Assembly: GCA_021810175.1 (NCBI GenBank)
Contig: JAJZJJ010000124.1
Span: 1 to 7,585 of the forward strand
Source: Acidobacteriota bacterium
GTDB taxonomy: Bacteria > Acidobacteriota > Terriglobia > Terriglobales > Acidobacteriaceae
Direction: 5' to 3'
DNA length: 7,585 nt
The notes under the pieces are model-generated. The model saw only the letters and a list, made by a program, of their open reading frames with translations, was not told where the DNA came from and did not search any database. Position numbers and translations under genes: made by a program. Each line of letters opens with the position of its first letter. Position 1 is the stretch's first letter. Below are positions 1-7,288 of the stretch, piece by piece.

Positions 1-2100
1 GGGGAGGAAAAGGCGTTCGCGCATCTCTTCGGTGAGGCCGGATCCGGTGTCGGCGATGACGACTTCCGCCATGCTGCCGGATTCGCTGAGGGTGGTTTCG
101 AGGGTGAGGACTTTGACGAGGCTGTCGCGCATGGCTTCGGCGGCGTTATCGATGAGATTGGCGATGGCGCGCTTGAGGGCTTCGGGATCGGCCATTACGG
201 GCGGAAGAGCGGCGGCGAGGCGTTCTTCGATGCGGATGCCTTCGAGGCGGTCTTCAAACTGGAGGATGGCGCTGCGGACGACGGAGTTAAGGTCGACGGC
301 TCGGGGCACGGCGGCGGGGAATTCGGCGAGGGAACCGAACTGGTCGACGAGGCGGCGGACGGACTCGGCGGAGCTGAGGATGATGTCGGCGCAGCGGCGA
401 ATGATGTCGCGGGACTCGGGCGTGTTGCGTTCGGAGTGGCGACGGATGCGTTCGGCGGAGAGTGTGACGGGCGTGAGTGGATTTTTGATTTCGTGTGCGA
501 CACGCTGGGCGACTTCCTTCCATGCGACCTGTCGCTGGGCGCGGAGGAGTTCAGAGACGTTTTCGACGACGAGGATGGCGCCGCGTTCGCGACCGCCGAG
601 GTCCATGGCGGCGACGGTGAGGGCGAGGTTGAAGACGGCGCCGTCACGGCTGAGTTCCATTTCAGAAGTGGCGATACCCATGCGGCGGGCGCGGCGGGCG
701 AGATCCTCGACGGCTTCCAGGGCGTCGGCGGGCAGGACCTCGGCCAGCGGTTTATGGAGCAGGGGCGTGTTCTTATTGCAGGGGAAGAGCGAGGTGAAGG
801 CGCGGTTGCAGGCAAGGACGCGGTGGTATTCGTCGAGGGTGAGGACGCCGCTGGGGATGGTTTCGAGGATGGTTTCGAGCTCGTTGCGGCGGGCTTCAAG
901 GGCCTGGTTGGCGGTGGAGAGCTGCTCGGTGTAGTAGTCGGCGAGGAGGCGGCTCTGTTCGAGATCGGAGGCCATGTGATTGAAGGAGCGGACGAGCTCG
1001 CCGAGTTCCTGGGATGCGACGACGGTGACGCGCTGGTCGTAGTGACCCTGGGCGATTTCATTCATGGCATCGGCGAGGGCTTCGACGGGGCGGGTGATCT
1101 GCTTGGAAAGATAGAGCGCGAGCCAGCTGCTGGCGAAGAAGACCAGGGCGGTGAGCATGAGTAGCAGCAGCAGATACATACTGCGGATGGTGCGGCGCTG
1201 CTGGTAGATGGCCCAGTACTGACGGGAGCCCTGGAGCATGTGGCCGATCATGCGGTTCATGCCGCCCGGGAGGGGCAGGCCGACGATGACGAGTCCGCCG
1301 TCGGCGAGGCTGGCGGCCCCGACGGCGTATTGGGCGCCGTTGACGGTAAGGATGGGCTCGTCGGGGCTGCGGGCGGCGTCGAGGGCGGCCTGAGCCACGG
1401 GATGGGGCGTGGGAGCGGGCACGGCGCTCTGGCTGGAAAGGTCCATCCAGGACTGGACGGTGGCTTTCTGGTCGAGGCTGGGGAACTGGTAGGAGCTGCG
1501 GAGCCGGCCGTCCTGATAAACAGCGGCAAAACCGCCCTGGAGGGTGATGCGATGCTGCTTCATGGCGGCAACAAGGCCGGGGGGTACACCGGAAGCGGTT
1601 GTTTTGCCGGAAGCTGCGGCGGGTGCAGCGACGGATTCGCTGGCGAGGGATTCGGCCTCGGCGCGGGCGTTGGCAGAGGCGTAGTTGGCAAGCTCGATGG
1701 CGATGGAGGCGGAGGTCTGGCGGAGATCGGTGGAGGGTTGTGAAAACCAGCGATCGATGGAGCGGTTCATGAGCAAGTAACTGAAAAGAAACATGAACAG
1801 CGCGGGAGCGAGAGAGAGCAGCAGGGCTCCGAAAAGCATGCGGGAGCGCAGGCGGGAGCCGAGGACCTGACTGCGCTGATCGGCCAGTAATTTGAGGATG
1901 TTACGCGCGAAGAGAACGAGGAGGACGACCAGCAGCAGGAAGCTGAGGATGGAAATGGAGCTGAAGAGGAAGATCTGGCCGGTGGAGCGGGGGTCGAGGA
2001 AGTGCAGATTGAAGGCGTTGAGAGCGCTGAGGATGAGCAGGAGCAGGAAAGTTGCGCCAGCCAGCAGTGCGGGATAACGTTTTGTTTTTGAATCTGGCAA
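1..2100 (-). CDS. NtrY-like membrane sensor histidine kinase (3' end cut by window)
   Basis: A two-component sensor kinase that autophosphorylates on a histidine and passes the phosphate to a response regulator. Read from 2100 down to 1 it gives 700 residues without a stop. Seen in order: three membrane helices (about residues 9-32, 41-67 and 87-109), a periplasmic-type region of about 195 residues with an Ala/Ser-rich stretch near 141-175, a fourth helix (307-330), HAMP (about 329-380), PAS (about 407-515), the H-box AHEIKNPLTPV with His536, the N-box NLIDNAAEA (Asn652) and the G1 box DTGSG (684-688). The three-helix N-terminus and H-box match the NtrY family. The ATP-lid end, including G2, lies beyond the window. 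The start is uncertain: the only plausible start codon before helix 1 is TTG at 2100, preceded by GGGGGAG only 2 nt away, and an in-frame stop lies at 2134-2132. The first in-frame ATG (residue 88) would lose two helices. An NtrC-like regulator is expected just past the left edge. The signal sensed is unknown. Confidence 0.93.
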   Translation of the reverse strand, partial: MPDSKTKRYPALLAGATFLLLLILSALNAFNLHFLDPRSTGQIFLFSSISILSFLLLVVLLVLFARNILKLLADQRSQVLGSRLRSRMLFGALLLSLAPALFMFLFSYLLMNRSIDRWFSQPSTDLRQTSASIAIELANYASANARAEAESLASESVAAPAAASGKTTASGVPPGLVAAMKQHRITLQGGFAAVYQDGRLRSSYQFPSLDQKATVQSWMDLSSQSAVPAPTPHPVAQAALDAARSPDEPILTVNGAQYAVGAASLADGGLVIVGLPLPGGMNRMIGHMLQGSRQYWAIYQQRRTIRSMYLLLLLMLTALVFFASSWLALYLSKQITRPVEALADAMNEIAQGHYDQRVTVVASQELGELVRSFNHMASDLEQSRLLADYYTEQLSTANQALEARRNELETILETIPSGVLTLDEYHRVLACNRAFTSLFPCNKNTPLLHKPLAEVLPADALEAVEDLARRARRMGIATSEMELSRDGAVFNLALTVAAMDLGGRERGAILVVENVSELLRAQRQVAWKEVAQRVAHEIKNPLTPVTLSAERIRRHSERNTPESRDIIRRCADIILSSAESVRRLVDQFGSLAEFPAAVPRAVDLNSVVRSAILQFEDRLEGIRIEERLAAALPPVMADPEALKRAIANLIDNAAEAMRDSLVKVLTLETTLSESGSMAEVVIADTGSGLTEEMRERLFLP

Positions 2101-2114
2101 AACTCCCCCGGTTT

Positions 2115-2127
2115 GGGTCGTATTATA
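2115..2127 (-). promoter_or_regulatory. Putative -10 promoter element of the histidine kinase gene
   Basis: The minus strand reads a perfect TATAAT at 2127-2122. Transcription would start near 2115, about 15 nt ahead of the proposed TTG start and just before the GGGGGAG ribosome-binding sequence. I find no good -35 hexamer 16-18 bp upstream (the best candidates match TTGACA at one or two positions), so it may depend on an activator or be a chance match. Confidence 0.4.
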
Positions 2128-2161
2128 GGCGGGTTAGACGGGGATAGACTTGATTTCGTCC

Positions 2162-2170
2162 TGCTATACT
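2162..2170 (+). promoter_or_regulatory. Putative extended -10 promoter of the lipoprotein gene
   Basis: TGCTATACT at 2162-2170 is an extended -10 element (TGn followed by TATACT, five of six matches to TATAAT). Extended -10 promoters can work without a strong -35, and none is seen here at normal spacing. The predicted start near 2177 leaves an untranslated leader of about 75 nt before the ATG at 2254. A small hairpin (CGGCC/GGCCG, 2177-2195) would sit at the 5' end of that transcript. Confidence 0.4.
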
Positions 2171-2253
2171 TCGTTGCGGCCCCGGAAGCAGGCCGTACCA
2201 AGATCTAAGAAATGTGCACAACTGTACCGTGGAAGGGAGCATCCAAGTCGCCG

Positions 2254-3063
2254 ATGAAAAAGAAAGTCTCACTAACCGTTGCCTGCAGTTTGCTGCTGTC
2301 AGCCGGGCTCATCCTGTCTGGCTGCAAGAAGAACAATCCGAATAACGCGCAAAACCCGCCGGCAGCGAACGCGAACACGAGCGCTGCCACGACGCAGGGG
2401 AATCCACCGCCTCCGCCCCCGGACCAGTCTTCGGGCAATTATCGCAGCAGCGGGTCGAGGGCAAGGCAACGCAGCTCGGGTTATCCGCCGCAGCAGGGTT
2501 ACGGTGCGCCTCAACAGCAGGCGCAGTCGCAACCTATGCCGCCTCCGCCACCGCCTCAAATCGTGATTCCGGCGGGGACCGACATTCAGGTGCGGGTTGA
2601 CCAGGACCTGGGCTCGAAGATCAGCCGGACGGGTGACACGTTTGCCGCGACAGTTGCGCACCCGGTGACGGTGAACGGGCAGGTAGTGATTCCGCAAGGA
2701 GCTCAGGCCGAAGGCCTGGTGGTGGACGCCAAGCCCCTGGGCCGCTTCGCTGGCAACGCCACATTGGCGCTTCGACTGGAGCGCGTCCGGGTCGGCGGCC
2801 ACAGCTTCCCGGTGATGACGAGCACGATTGCCAGCGTCGAGAAGGGCAAAGGCCGCCGGACGGGGATTATGGCCGGTGGCGGCGGCGCGCTGGGCGCGAT
2901 CATCGGCGGCATCGCCGGCGGCGGCAAGGGTGCGCTGATTGGCGGCCTGGCTGGCGCCGGAGCGGGTACGGCTGGATCGGCCTTCACGGGAAACAAGCAG
3001 ATTGTGATTCCGGCCGAGACGCTGCTGACGTTCCGGACGAATCAGTCGGTTACGATGCAATAG
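2254..3063 (+). CDS. Proline-rich lipoprotein with glycine-zipper segment, function unknown
   Basis: A predicted envelope lipoprotein of 269 residues. It has a lysine start (MKKK), a hydrophobic signal helix and the lipobox LSGC, with Cys24 as the lipidated residue. After it come an Asn/Ala/Gln/Pro-rich linker with two six-proline runs (51-56 and 96-101), a predicted beta-rich domain (about 103-195), a glycine-zipper stretch (about 207-242, dense in GxxxG-type spacing) and a short C-terminal strand. IVIPA occurs twice, at 103-107 and 250-254. The ATG at 2254 is chosen because it places the signal peptide at the N-terminus. An in-frame ATG at 2212 would add 14 residues, has no ribosome-binding site and would spoil the signal peptide. 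GGAAGGGAG lies 14 nt upstream of 2254, farther than usual. Glycine zippers occur in outer-membrane-associated lipoproteins of the SlyB/YMGG type, so an envelope structural role is plausible. The specific function is not recognised. It has its own promoter and a strong terminator. Confidence 0.85.
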   Translation: MKKKVSLTVACSLLLSAGLILSGCKKNNPNNAQNPPAANANTSAATTQGNPPPPPPDQSSGNYRSSGSRARQRSSGYPPQQGYGAPQQQAQSQPMPPPPPPQIVIPAGTDIQVRVDQDLGSKISRTGDTFAATVAHPVTVNGQVVIPQGAQAEGLVVDAKPLGRFAGNATLALRLERVRVGGHSFPVMTSTIASVEKGKGRRTGIMAGGGGALGAIIGGIAGGGKGALIGGLAGAGAGTAGSAFTGNKQIVIPAETLLTFRTNQSVTMQ

Positions 3064-3088
3064 GTCTTCACTCGCACTGCACGAACGG

Positions 3089-3120
3089 AAAAGGCGTGAC
3101 TCCTGAGAGTCACGCCTTTT
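3089..3120. terminator. Bidirectional rho-independent terminator between lipoprotein gene and ald
   Basis: A perfect 14-bp stem (3089-3102 paired with 3107-3120) closes a 4-nt loop, CTGA. The arms are AAAAGGCGTGACTC and GAGTCACGCCTTTT, so either strand reads a GC-rich hairpin followed by TTTT. It lies 25 nt after the lipoprotein stop and 29 nt past the ald stop, and so can end both convergent transcripts. Confidence 0.9.
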
Positions 3121-3149
3121 CTGCGTATGGAGTCGCAGGACCGCTCGGG

Positions 3150-4265
3150 TTAGTGCAGGAGCGTGCGGATGCCCTGCCATGGCTTCTGCTGGGAGACGGC
3201 GACGGGCTCGCAGGTAAGGACGCCGTTGTAAGTGTTGACACCGTCGGCGAGGCCCGCATCCTCGAGGATTGCCGCCTTGGGGCCGACTTTGGCCAGCCGC
3301 ATGACGTAGGGGAAGGTTGCGTTGGTGAGTGCGAGCGTGGAGGTGTTGGGCACGGCCGCGGGCATGTTGGTGACGCAGTAGTGGACGACCCCATCGACCT
3401 CATAGGCAGGATCACTGTGGGTGGTGGGGTGCGCGGTTTCGATGCATCCGCCCTGATCGATGGCGACGTCGACGATGACGGCGCCTTTCTTCATGGTGGA
3501 GACCATCTGGCGGGTGACGATTTTCGGCGCCGCCGCGCCGGGAATAAGGACGCCGCCGATGACGAGATCGGCCTCGCGCACGGCGTGGGAGACATTGTAG
3601 GAATTGGAGGCGAGCGTGTAGATGCGGCCGTTGAAGATGTCGTCAAGCTCGCGGAGGCGGTTCAGATTGAGATCGACGAGAGTGACCTTGGCGCCCATGC
3701 CGATGGCGATTTTGGCCGCGTTGGTGCCGACGATGCCGCCGCCGATGATGCAGACGCTGGCGGGAGGTACGCCGGGAACTCCGCCGAGGAGCAGGCCGCG
3801 TCCGCCGCGCTCTTTCTCAAGATAGGCCGCGCCGACCTGCACGGACATGCGGCCGGCGACCTCAGACATCGGCGTGAGCAGGGGCAGTGCATTGTGGCGG
3901 TCACGGATGGTTTCGTAAGCGATGCCGGTGACTTTTTTCTCCAGCAGGTGGCCGGTGAGTTCGGGCAGGGGAGCCAGATGCAGGTAGGTGAACAGGACCA
4001 GACCCTCGCGGAAGAAGACATACTCTTTCTCGACGGGTTCCTTGACCTTGACGACCATTTCGGCGTTGTCCCATACCTCGGCGGCGTTGCCGACGATTTC
4101 CGCTCCGGCTGTCTGATAATCGTCGTCCGTAAAGGCGGAGAGTTTGCCGGCGTGGGTTTCGACCAGCACTTTGTGGCCAGCAGCAGTGAGTTCTTTGGCG
4201 CCGGCGGGGGTAATGCCGACGCGGCTCTCGTGGTCTTTGACTTCCTTGGGTACTCCGATGATCAT
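3150..4265 (-). CDS. ald: Alanine dehydrogenase
   Basis: Catalyses the reversible NAD-dependent oxidative deamination of L-alanine to pyruvate and ammonia in the cytoplasm, linking alanine use to carbon and nitrogen metabolism. The 371-residue length is normal for the family. Family residues are all in place: Arg15 in ESRVGITP, Lys75 in KVKEP and His96 in YLHLA (substrate binding and catalysis), the Rossmann motif GGGIVG at 175-180, Asp198 in VDLN (binds the NAD ribose), Asp270 in VDVAIDQGG and Asn300-Met301 in the TNMP loop. It begins at ATG 4265 with a weak purine-rich AAGAAGAGA ending 5 nt upstream. It stands alone, divergent from the acyltransferase and convergent with the lipoprotein gene. 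An inverted repeat at 4295-4323 lies 30-58 bp upstream of the start and could be a regulator site. Lrp/AsnC-type proteins control ald in some bacteria, but no such gene is seen here. The related enzyme PntAA shares the fold but lacks this exact set of motifs. Confidence 0.97.
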   Translation of the reverse strand: MIIGVPKEVKDHESRVGITPAGAKELTAAGHKVLVETHAGKLSAFTDDDYQTAGAEIVGNAAEVWDNAEMVVKVKEPVEKEYVFFREGLVLFTYLHLAPLPELTGHLLEKKVTGIAYETIRDRHNALPLLTPMSEVAGRMSVQVGAAYLEKERGGRGLLLGGVPGVPPASVCIIGGGIVGTNAAKIAIGMGAKVTLVDLNLNRLRELDDIFNGRIYTLASNSYNVSHAVREADLVIGGVLIPGAAAPKIVTRQMVSTMKKGAVIVDVAIDQGGCIETAHPTTHSDPAYEVDGVVHYCVTNMPAAVPNTSTLALTNATFPYVMRLAKVGPKAAILEDAGLADGVNTYNGVLTCEPVAVSQQKPWQGIRTLLH

Positions 4266-4294
4266 GGCGGTCTCTTCTTGGCAGCGAATTGGCC

Positions 4295-4323
4295 TGCTTC
4301 AGGGGCGATCGGCACTTGAAGCA
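4295..4323. promoter_or_regulatory. Inverted repeat in the ald/acyltransferase divergent spacer, possible operator
   Basis: TGCTTCA (4295-4301) and TGAAGCA (4317-4323) are exact 7-bp inverted arms around a 15-bp centre that itself contains the palindrome CGATCG (4306-4311). It is the most obvious symmetric site in the 144-bp spacer 4266-4409, which holds no gene. The arms do not match an operator I know, so the role is inferred only from symmetry and position. Neither direction shows a strong -35/-10 pair. TATGCT (minus, near 4337) is a weak -10 candidate for ald. Confidence 0.3.
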
Positions 4324-4409
4324 AACAGACAAGCATACCTTATTCGGGATGATGTTTTGGACTGGGATGGGCAGGAAAATCTCGCATTTCTGGTTTAAGC
4401 TCGAAACTC

Positions 4410-5585
4410 ATGGCGGCTTCTGAGCGAGTGCCATTTTCGGCGACATCTGCCTCCGTGAATCTGGACGCGCTTCGGGCGCTGGCGGCGGCGACGGTTCTGC
4501 TGTCGCACTGGCGGGCGCTGCTGTTTGTGGATTATTCGGAGCTGCATGCGCACAAGCTGCTGTTGGCCGTGCCGTATATCGTGTCGGGCGCGGGCCACCA
4601 GGCGGTAATCATCTTTTTCGTGCTGAGCGGCTACCTGATCGGGAGCAGCGTGGTTCGGAATGTGCGCCGCGGACGGTGGGACTGGCGGGAGTACGTTTTT
4701 CAGCGGCTGACGCGGTTGTGGATCGTACTGATTCCGGCACTGTTGCTGTGCGCGGTGGTGGACGGAGTGGGAATTGCGTCACACGCGGCTCCGCTCCTGT
4801 ATCACGGGCAGGTGAAGAACTATGTGACGCCGGATGTGGCGGCGGTGCGCGGCGTGCGCGAGTTCTTCGGGAACATGTTTTTCCTGCAGCAGACGTCGAC
4901 GCCGACGTACGGATCAGACGGTCCGCTGTGGAGTCTGGCGAACGAGTTCTGGTATTACCTGATGTTTCCGTGCGCGCTGATTGCGATTCGGCGCAGTGCG
5001 AGGTGGTGGTCGCGGGTTCTGCACGGGTTGGCGCTGGTGCTGATGCTGGTGCTGCTATCGCACGCGATTGTGGAGTTGTTTCCGGCGTGGCTGGCGGGCG
5101 CGGCGCTGGCGTTTGTGGATTTGCCTGAGATTCCGCGATGGCTGCGACCGGTGCTGATTTGCGGATATGTGCCGGTGTTCTTCTTTTTTGCGAAAGCGCA
5201 CTTCATTCCAGCAACACTTTCGGATTATCTGCTGACGGCGGCGACGGTTCCGCTGGTGCTGTGCCTATTGAGCTACCGGTCGGCTTCGGGCGAGTCGGGA
5301 TGGGTACGGCTGGCGCGTCGCAGCGCGGGGTGCTCATACACGGTGTACCTGGTGCATGTGCCGTTTTTGACGCTGGCGGCAGCGCTGCTGGTGCACGACA
5401 GGCGCTGGCAGCCGGGCGCGGGGCCATTCGGGATGGCGCTGGGGGTGTTGGCACTGACGGTGATTTATGCGTATGCGGTGGCCAGCGTGACGGAGTTCCA
5501 CACCGCAGAGTTGAGGAATTTTGCGCGGCCGAGGTTGGCATTCCTGCTGAGACCGGTGCGTGAAGGCGCGAAAGTGGCGGAATGA
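4410..5585 (+). CDS. Acyltransferase family 3 integral membrane protein (OafA-like)
   Basis: A polytopic inner-membrane protein of 391 residues from the acyltransferase-3 family, whose members move acetyl or other acyl groups onto sugars of lipopolysaccharide, exopolysaccharide, peptidoglycan or small molecules. Seen: NLDALRALAA then SHW, placing Arg22 and His33 eleven residues apart as in the catalytic R-to-H pair of OafA; FFVLSGYLIG (69-78); an RxxR motif, RLTR (99-102), after YVFQ; PLWSLANEFWYY (172-183) corresponding to the family's WSL-E-FY signature; and SYTVYLVHVPFL (309-320), the usual C-terminal helix motif. About ten hydrophobic helices fill the rest. There is no SGNH domain, so it is the short form acting alone. 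ATG 4410 lacks a clear Shine-Dalgarno sequence but gives the normal N-terminal length. Codons end heavily in G, unlike the C-ending minus-strand neighbours. No glycan gene flanks it, so the acceptor cannot be named. Confidence 0.92.
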   Translation: MAASERVPFSATSASVNLDALRALAAATVLLSHWRALLFVDYSELHAHKLLLAVPYIVSGAGHQAVIIFFVLSGYLIGSSVVRNVRRGRWDWREYVFQRLTRLWIVLIPALLLCAVVDGVGIASHAAPLLYHGQVKNYVTPDVAAVRGVREFFGNMFFLQQTSTPTYGSDGPLWSLANEFWYYLMFPCALIAIRRSARWWSRVLHGLALVLMLVLLSHAIVELFPAWLAGAALAFVDLPEIPRWLRPVLICGYVPVFFFFAKAHFIPATLSDYLLTAATVPLVLCLLSYRSASGESGWVRLARRSAGCSYTVYLVHVPFLTLAAALLVHDRRWQPGAGPFGMALGVLALTVIYAYAVASVTEFHTAELRNFARPRLAFLLRPVREGAKVAE

Positions 5586-5589
5586 ACAA

Positions 5590-5642
5590 GGGTGTGTCAT
5601 CCAATTCGCAACGCCGCCTGCCGGGAATTGGATGACACGCCC
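5590..5642. repeat. Long inverted repeat (18-pair hairpin) between convergent genes
   Basis: The arm GGGTGTGTCATCCAATTC (5590-5607) pairs with GAATTGGATGACACGCCC (5625-5642). All 18 positions pair, one as a G-U wobble (5593 with 5639), around a 17-nt loop rich in GC. It begins 4 nt after the acyltransferase stop. It lacks a T tract, so it is not a standard terminator. It could protect a 3' end, act as a factor-dependent stop, or be a copy of a dispersed intergenic repeat. Confidence 0.75.
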
Positions 5643-5643
5643 C

Positions 5644-5668
5644 AGGCCCGGCGAGAAGCGGGCCTTTG
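5644..5668 (+). terminator. Probable terminator of the acyltransferase gene
   Basis: AGGCCCG (5644-5650) and CGGGCCT (5659-5665) form a 7-bp GC-rich stem with an 8-nt loop, followed by a short TTT run at 5665-5667. The U tract is short for the plus strand and absent on the minus strand, so strength is uncertain. It follows the longer hairpin directly and lies 19 nt past the aldehyde dehydrogenase stop. Confidence 0.45.
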
Positions 5669-5684
5669 CTCTGGGAAGGGTCGA

Positions 5685-7178
5685 TTATTCGGCGTTGTCG
5701 ATCTGAGCGCGCTGCAGCGTGTCAGAGAAGTCGACGTAGCAGGCTTTCCATGTGGTGTAGAAGTCGAGCGCTCCGGTGCCGCCTTCGCGGTGGCCGTTGC
5801 CTGTCTGCTTGACGCCGCCGAAGGGCAGATGGACCTCAGCGCCGATGGTGGGCGCGTTGATGTAGGTGATACCGGCTTCCAGATCGCGCATGGCCTGGAA
5901 AGCATGGTTGACGTTGCGGGAGTAGAGCGCGGTGGAGAGGCCGTAGGAGATGCCATTGGCGATTTCAATGGCCTCGTCGTAGCCGGAGCAGGTGAGAATG
6001 CTGACGACCGGGCCGAAGACCTCTTCCTGGGCGATGCGCATGTGGGGTTTGACACCGGCCACGACAGTGGGGGCGAAGAAGGTGCCCTTGTCGTAGGCTC
6101 CGCCGGTGAGGCGATGGCCGCCGCAGAGGATGCTGGCGCCCTCGTCGAGGGCGATTTTGCAGTATTTCTCCGAGGTGGCGATCTGCTGCTCGTTGATCTG
6201 CGGGCCCATCTGGATGGATTCATCGAGGCCGTCCCCGACGCGGAGAGCCCTGGCGCGTGCGACGAGCTTTGAGGTGAACTCCTCGGCAACGGATTGCTCG
6301 ACGATGATGCGGCTGGTGGCGGTGCAGCGCTGGCCTGTGGTTCCGAACGCGCCCCAGAGAGCGCCGTCGAGGGCGAGGTCGAGGTTGGCGTCGGCGAGGA
6401 CGATCATGGCGTTTTTGCCGCCCATTTCGAGCGAGCAGGGCTTGAAGTGCCCGGCCGCGGCCTGGCCGACGATGCGCCCCACTTCACTGGAGCCGGTGAA
6501 GGAAACAATGCGCACACCGCGGTGTTCTACGATGGGCGCGCCGGCCTCGGGGCCGAAGCCGGTGACGATGTTGACGACGCCGGCGGGCAGGCCCGCTTCG
6601 ATAAGGGTTTCCACGAGGTGGATGGTGGAGAGTGGGGTGTCTTCGGCGGGCTTGATGACGCAGGTGTTGCCGCAGACGAGAGCGGGGAAGAGCTTCCACG
6701 AGGGGATGGCCATGGGGAAGTTCCAGGGGCAGATCATGCCGGCGACGCCGATGGGCATGCGGACAGACATGGCGAACTTATTGCGCAGCTCGGACGGGGT
6801 GGTCTGGCCGAAGAGGCGGCGGCCTTCGCCGGCCATGTAGAAGGCGGTGTCGATGGCTTCCTGGACGTCGCCGCGGGTTTCGCTGAGGACTTTGCCCATT
6901 TCACGGGTCATGGCGCGGGCGAATTCCTCTTTGCGGCGGGTGAGGATTTCGCCGGTGCGGTAGAGGATTTCCGCACGCTTGGGCGCGGGGGTGAGACGCC
7001 AGGCGGCGAAGGCCTTTTCCGCGGCGCGTACGGCGTCGTTTACATCTTCGGCCGAGGAGAGGGCGAATTCGCCGACGACGTCGTCATGGTTGGCGGGATT
7101 GACGTTTTGAAAGGTTTTGCCGCTGCGAGCCGGTACCCACTGGCCATCGATGAGGTTGTTATATATCTTGCTTGCCAC
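5685..7178 (-). CDS. NAD(P)-dependent aldehyde dehydrogenase, substrate unassigned
   Basis: Oxidises an aldehyde, probably a semialdehyde, to the carboxylic acid with NAD or NADP. It is 497 residues from the start chosen here, normal for the superfamily. Numbered from that start, the core residues are Asn153 in PWNFP, Lys176 in KPAE, the SFTGS nucleotide loop (about 226-230), Glu251 in LEMGGKN and the catalytic Cys285 in GQRCT. EEVFGPV and [16 protein letters not shown] near the C-terminus are also typical. The tail ([13 protein letters not shown] then QRAQID) resembles a group of poorly characterised bacterial enzymes close to the semialdehyde and aminoadipate-semialdehyde dehydrogenases. 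I cannot fix the substrate and give no gene symbol. GTG 7178 is preferred because AAGGAG lies exactly 8 nt upstream. The longer reading from ATG 7205 (506 residues) has no ribosome-binding site and would place that AAGGAG inside the coding region. It stands alone, divergent from mreB and convergent with the acyltransferase. Confidence 0.95.
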   Translation of the reverse strand: MASKIYNNLIDGQWVPARSGKTFQNVNPANHDDVVGEFALSSAEDVNDAVRAAEKAFAAWRLTPAPKRAEILYRTGEILTRRKEEFARAMTREMGKVLSETRGDVQEAIDTAFYMAGEGRRLFGQTTPSELRNKFAMSVRMPIGVAGMICPWNFPMAIPSWKLFPALVCGNTCVIKPAEDTPLSTIHLVETLIEAGLPAGVVNIVTGFGPEAGAPIVEHRGVRIVSFTGSSEVGRIVGQAAAGHFKPCSLEMGGKNAMIVLADANLDLALDGALWGAFGTTGQRCTATSRIIVEQSVAEEFTSKLVARARALRVGDGLDESIQMGPQINEQQIATSEKYCKIALDEGASILCGGHRLTGGAYDKGTFFAPTVVAGVKPHMRIAQEEVFGPVVSILTCSGYDEAIEIANGISYGLSTALYSRNVNHAFQAMRDLEAGITYINAPTIGAEVHLPFGGVKQTGNGHREGGTGALDFYTTWKACYVDFSDTLQRAQIDNAE

Positions 7179-7186
7179 GATGAAAG

Positions 7187-7192
7187 CTCCTT
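7187..7192 (-). promoter_or_regulatory. Ribosome-binding site that sets the aldehyde dehydrogenase start at GTG 7178
   Basis: The minus strand reads AAGGAG at 7192-7187, a full anti-16S match, with an 8-nt spacer to GTG at 7178. This is the best Shine-Dalgarno in the window and argues against the in-frame ATG 27 nt upstream. Confidence 0.8.
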
Positions 7193-7288
7193 GCTGGGAA
7201 ACCATTTAGCATAGCGGATTGGCGTGCGTGCAGCCAGCACCGGGCGAAAGGATTGACAGGAAAGGAACGTGCGGAGGGAAGTGCATAA

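Noticed and set aside
195..1061. 288-residue minus-strand frame rich in Ser, Pro and Thr
   Set aside because: A shifted frame within the kinase gene; low-complexity composition and no domain, while the true frame carries HAMP, PAS and kinase motifs.
32..1164. 300- and 242-residue plus-strand frames opposite the kinase
   Set aside because: The minus strand carries the H, N and G1 boxes of the kinase in one frame; the plus-strand products are Arg/Ser-rich or Gly/Glu-rich and without motifs.
2150..2155. TTGATT as a -35 for the lipoprotein promoter
   Set aside because: Only 9 bp separate it from TATACT at 2165, too close for a sigma-70 promoter.
2177..2195. Small hairpin CGGCC/GGCCG in the lipoprotein leader, considered as a riboswitch or attenuator
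   Set aside because: A 5-bp stem with no conserved aptamer features and no following T tract.
2213..2220. Palindrome TGTGCACA ahead of the lipoprotein gene
   Set aside because: An 8-bp palindrome is expected by chance in a window of this size, and nothing else supports a binding site.
2299..3180. 293-residue Arg-rich minus-strand frame opposite the lipoprotein gene
   Set aside because: Arg-rich, no motifs, runs across the terminator, and the plus strand has a clear lipoprotein signal and ordered domains.
3096..4319. 407-residue open frame on the plus strand opposite ald
   Set aside because: It is antisense to a gene with every alanine dehydrogenase residue in place, and its Gly/Ala/Val/Asp/Glu-heavy make-up is what C-ending codons on the other strand produce. 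No domain is recognisable.
6294..7214. 306-residue plus-strand frame opposite the aldehyde dehydrogenase (and a 226-residue one at 5592-6272)
   Set aside because: Antisense shadows with the same Gly/Asp/Glu/Val composition; no motifs, and the opposite strand is clearly coding.
7253..7258. Perfect TTGACA -35 box in the mreB upstream region
   Set aside because: No -10-like hexamer lies 15-19 bp downstream. The nearest candidate, CATAAA at 7284, is 25 bp away.
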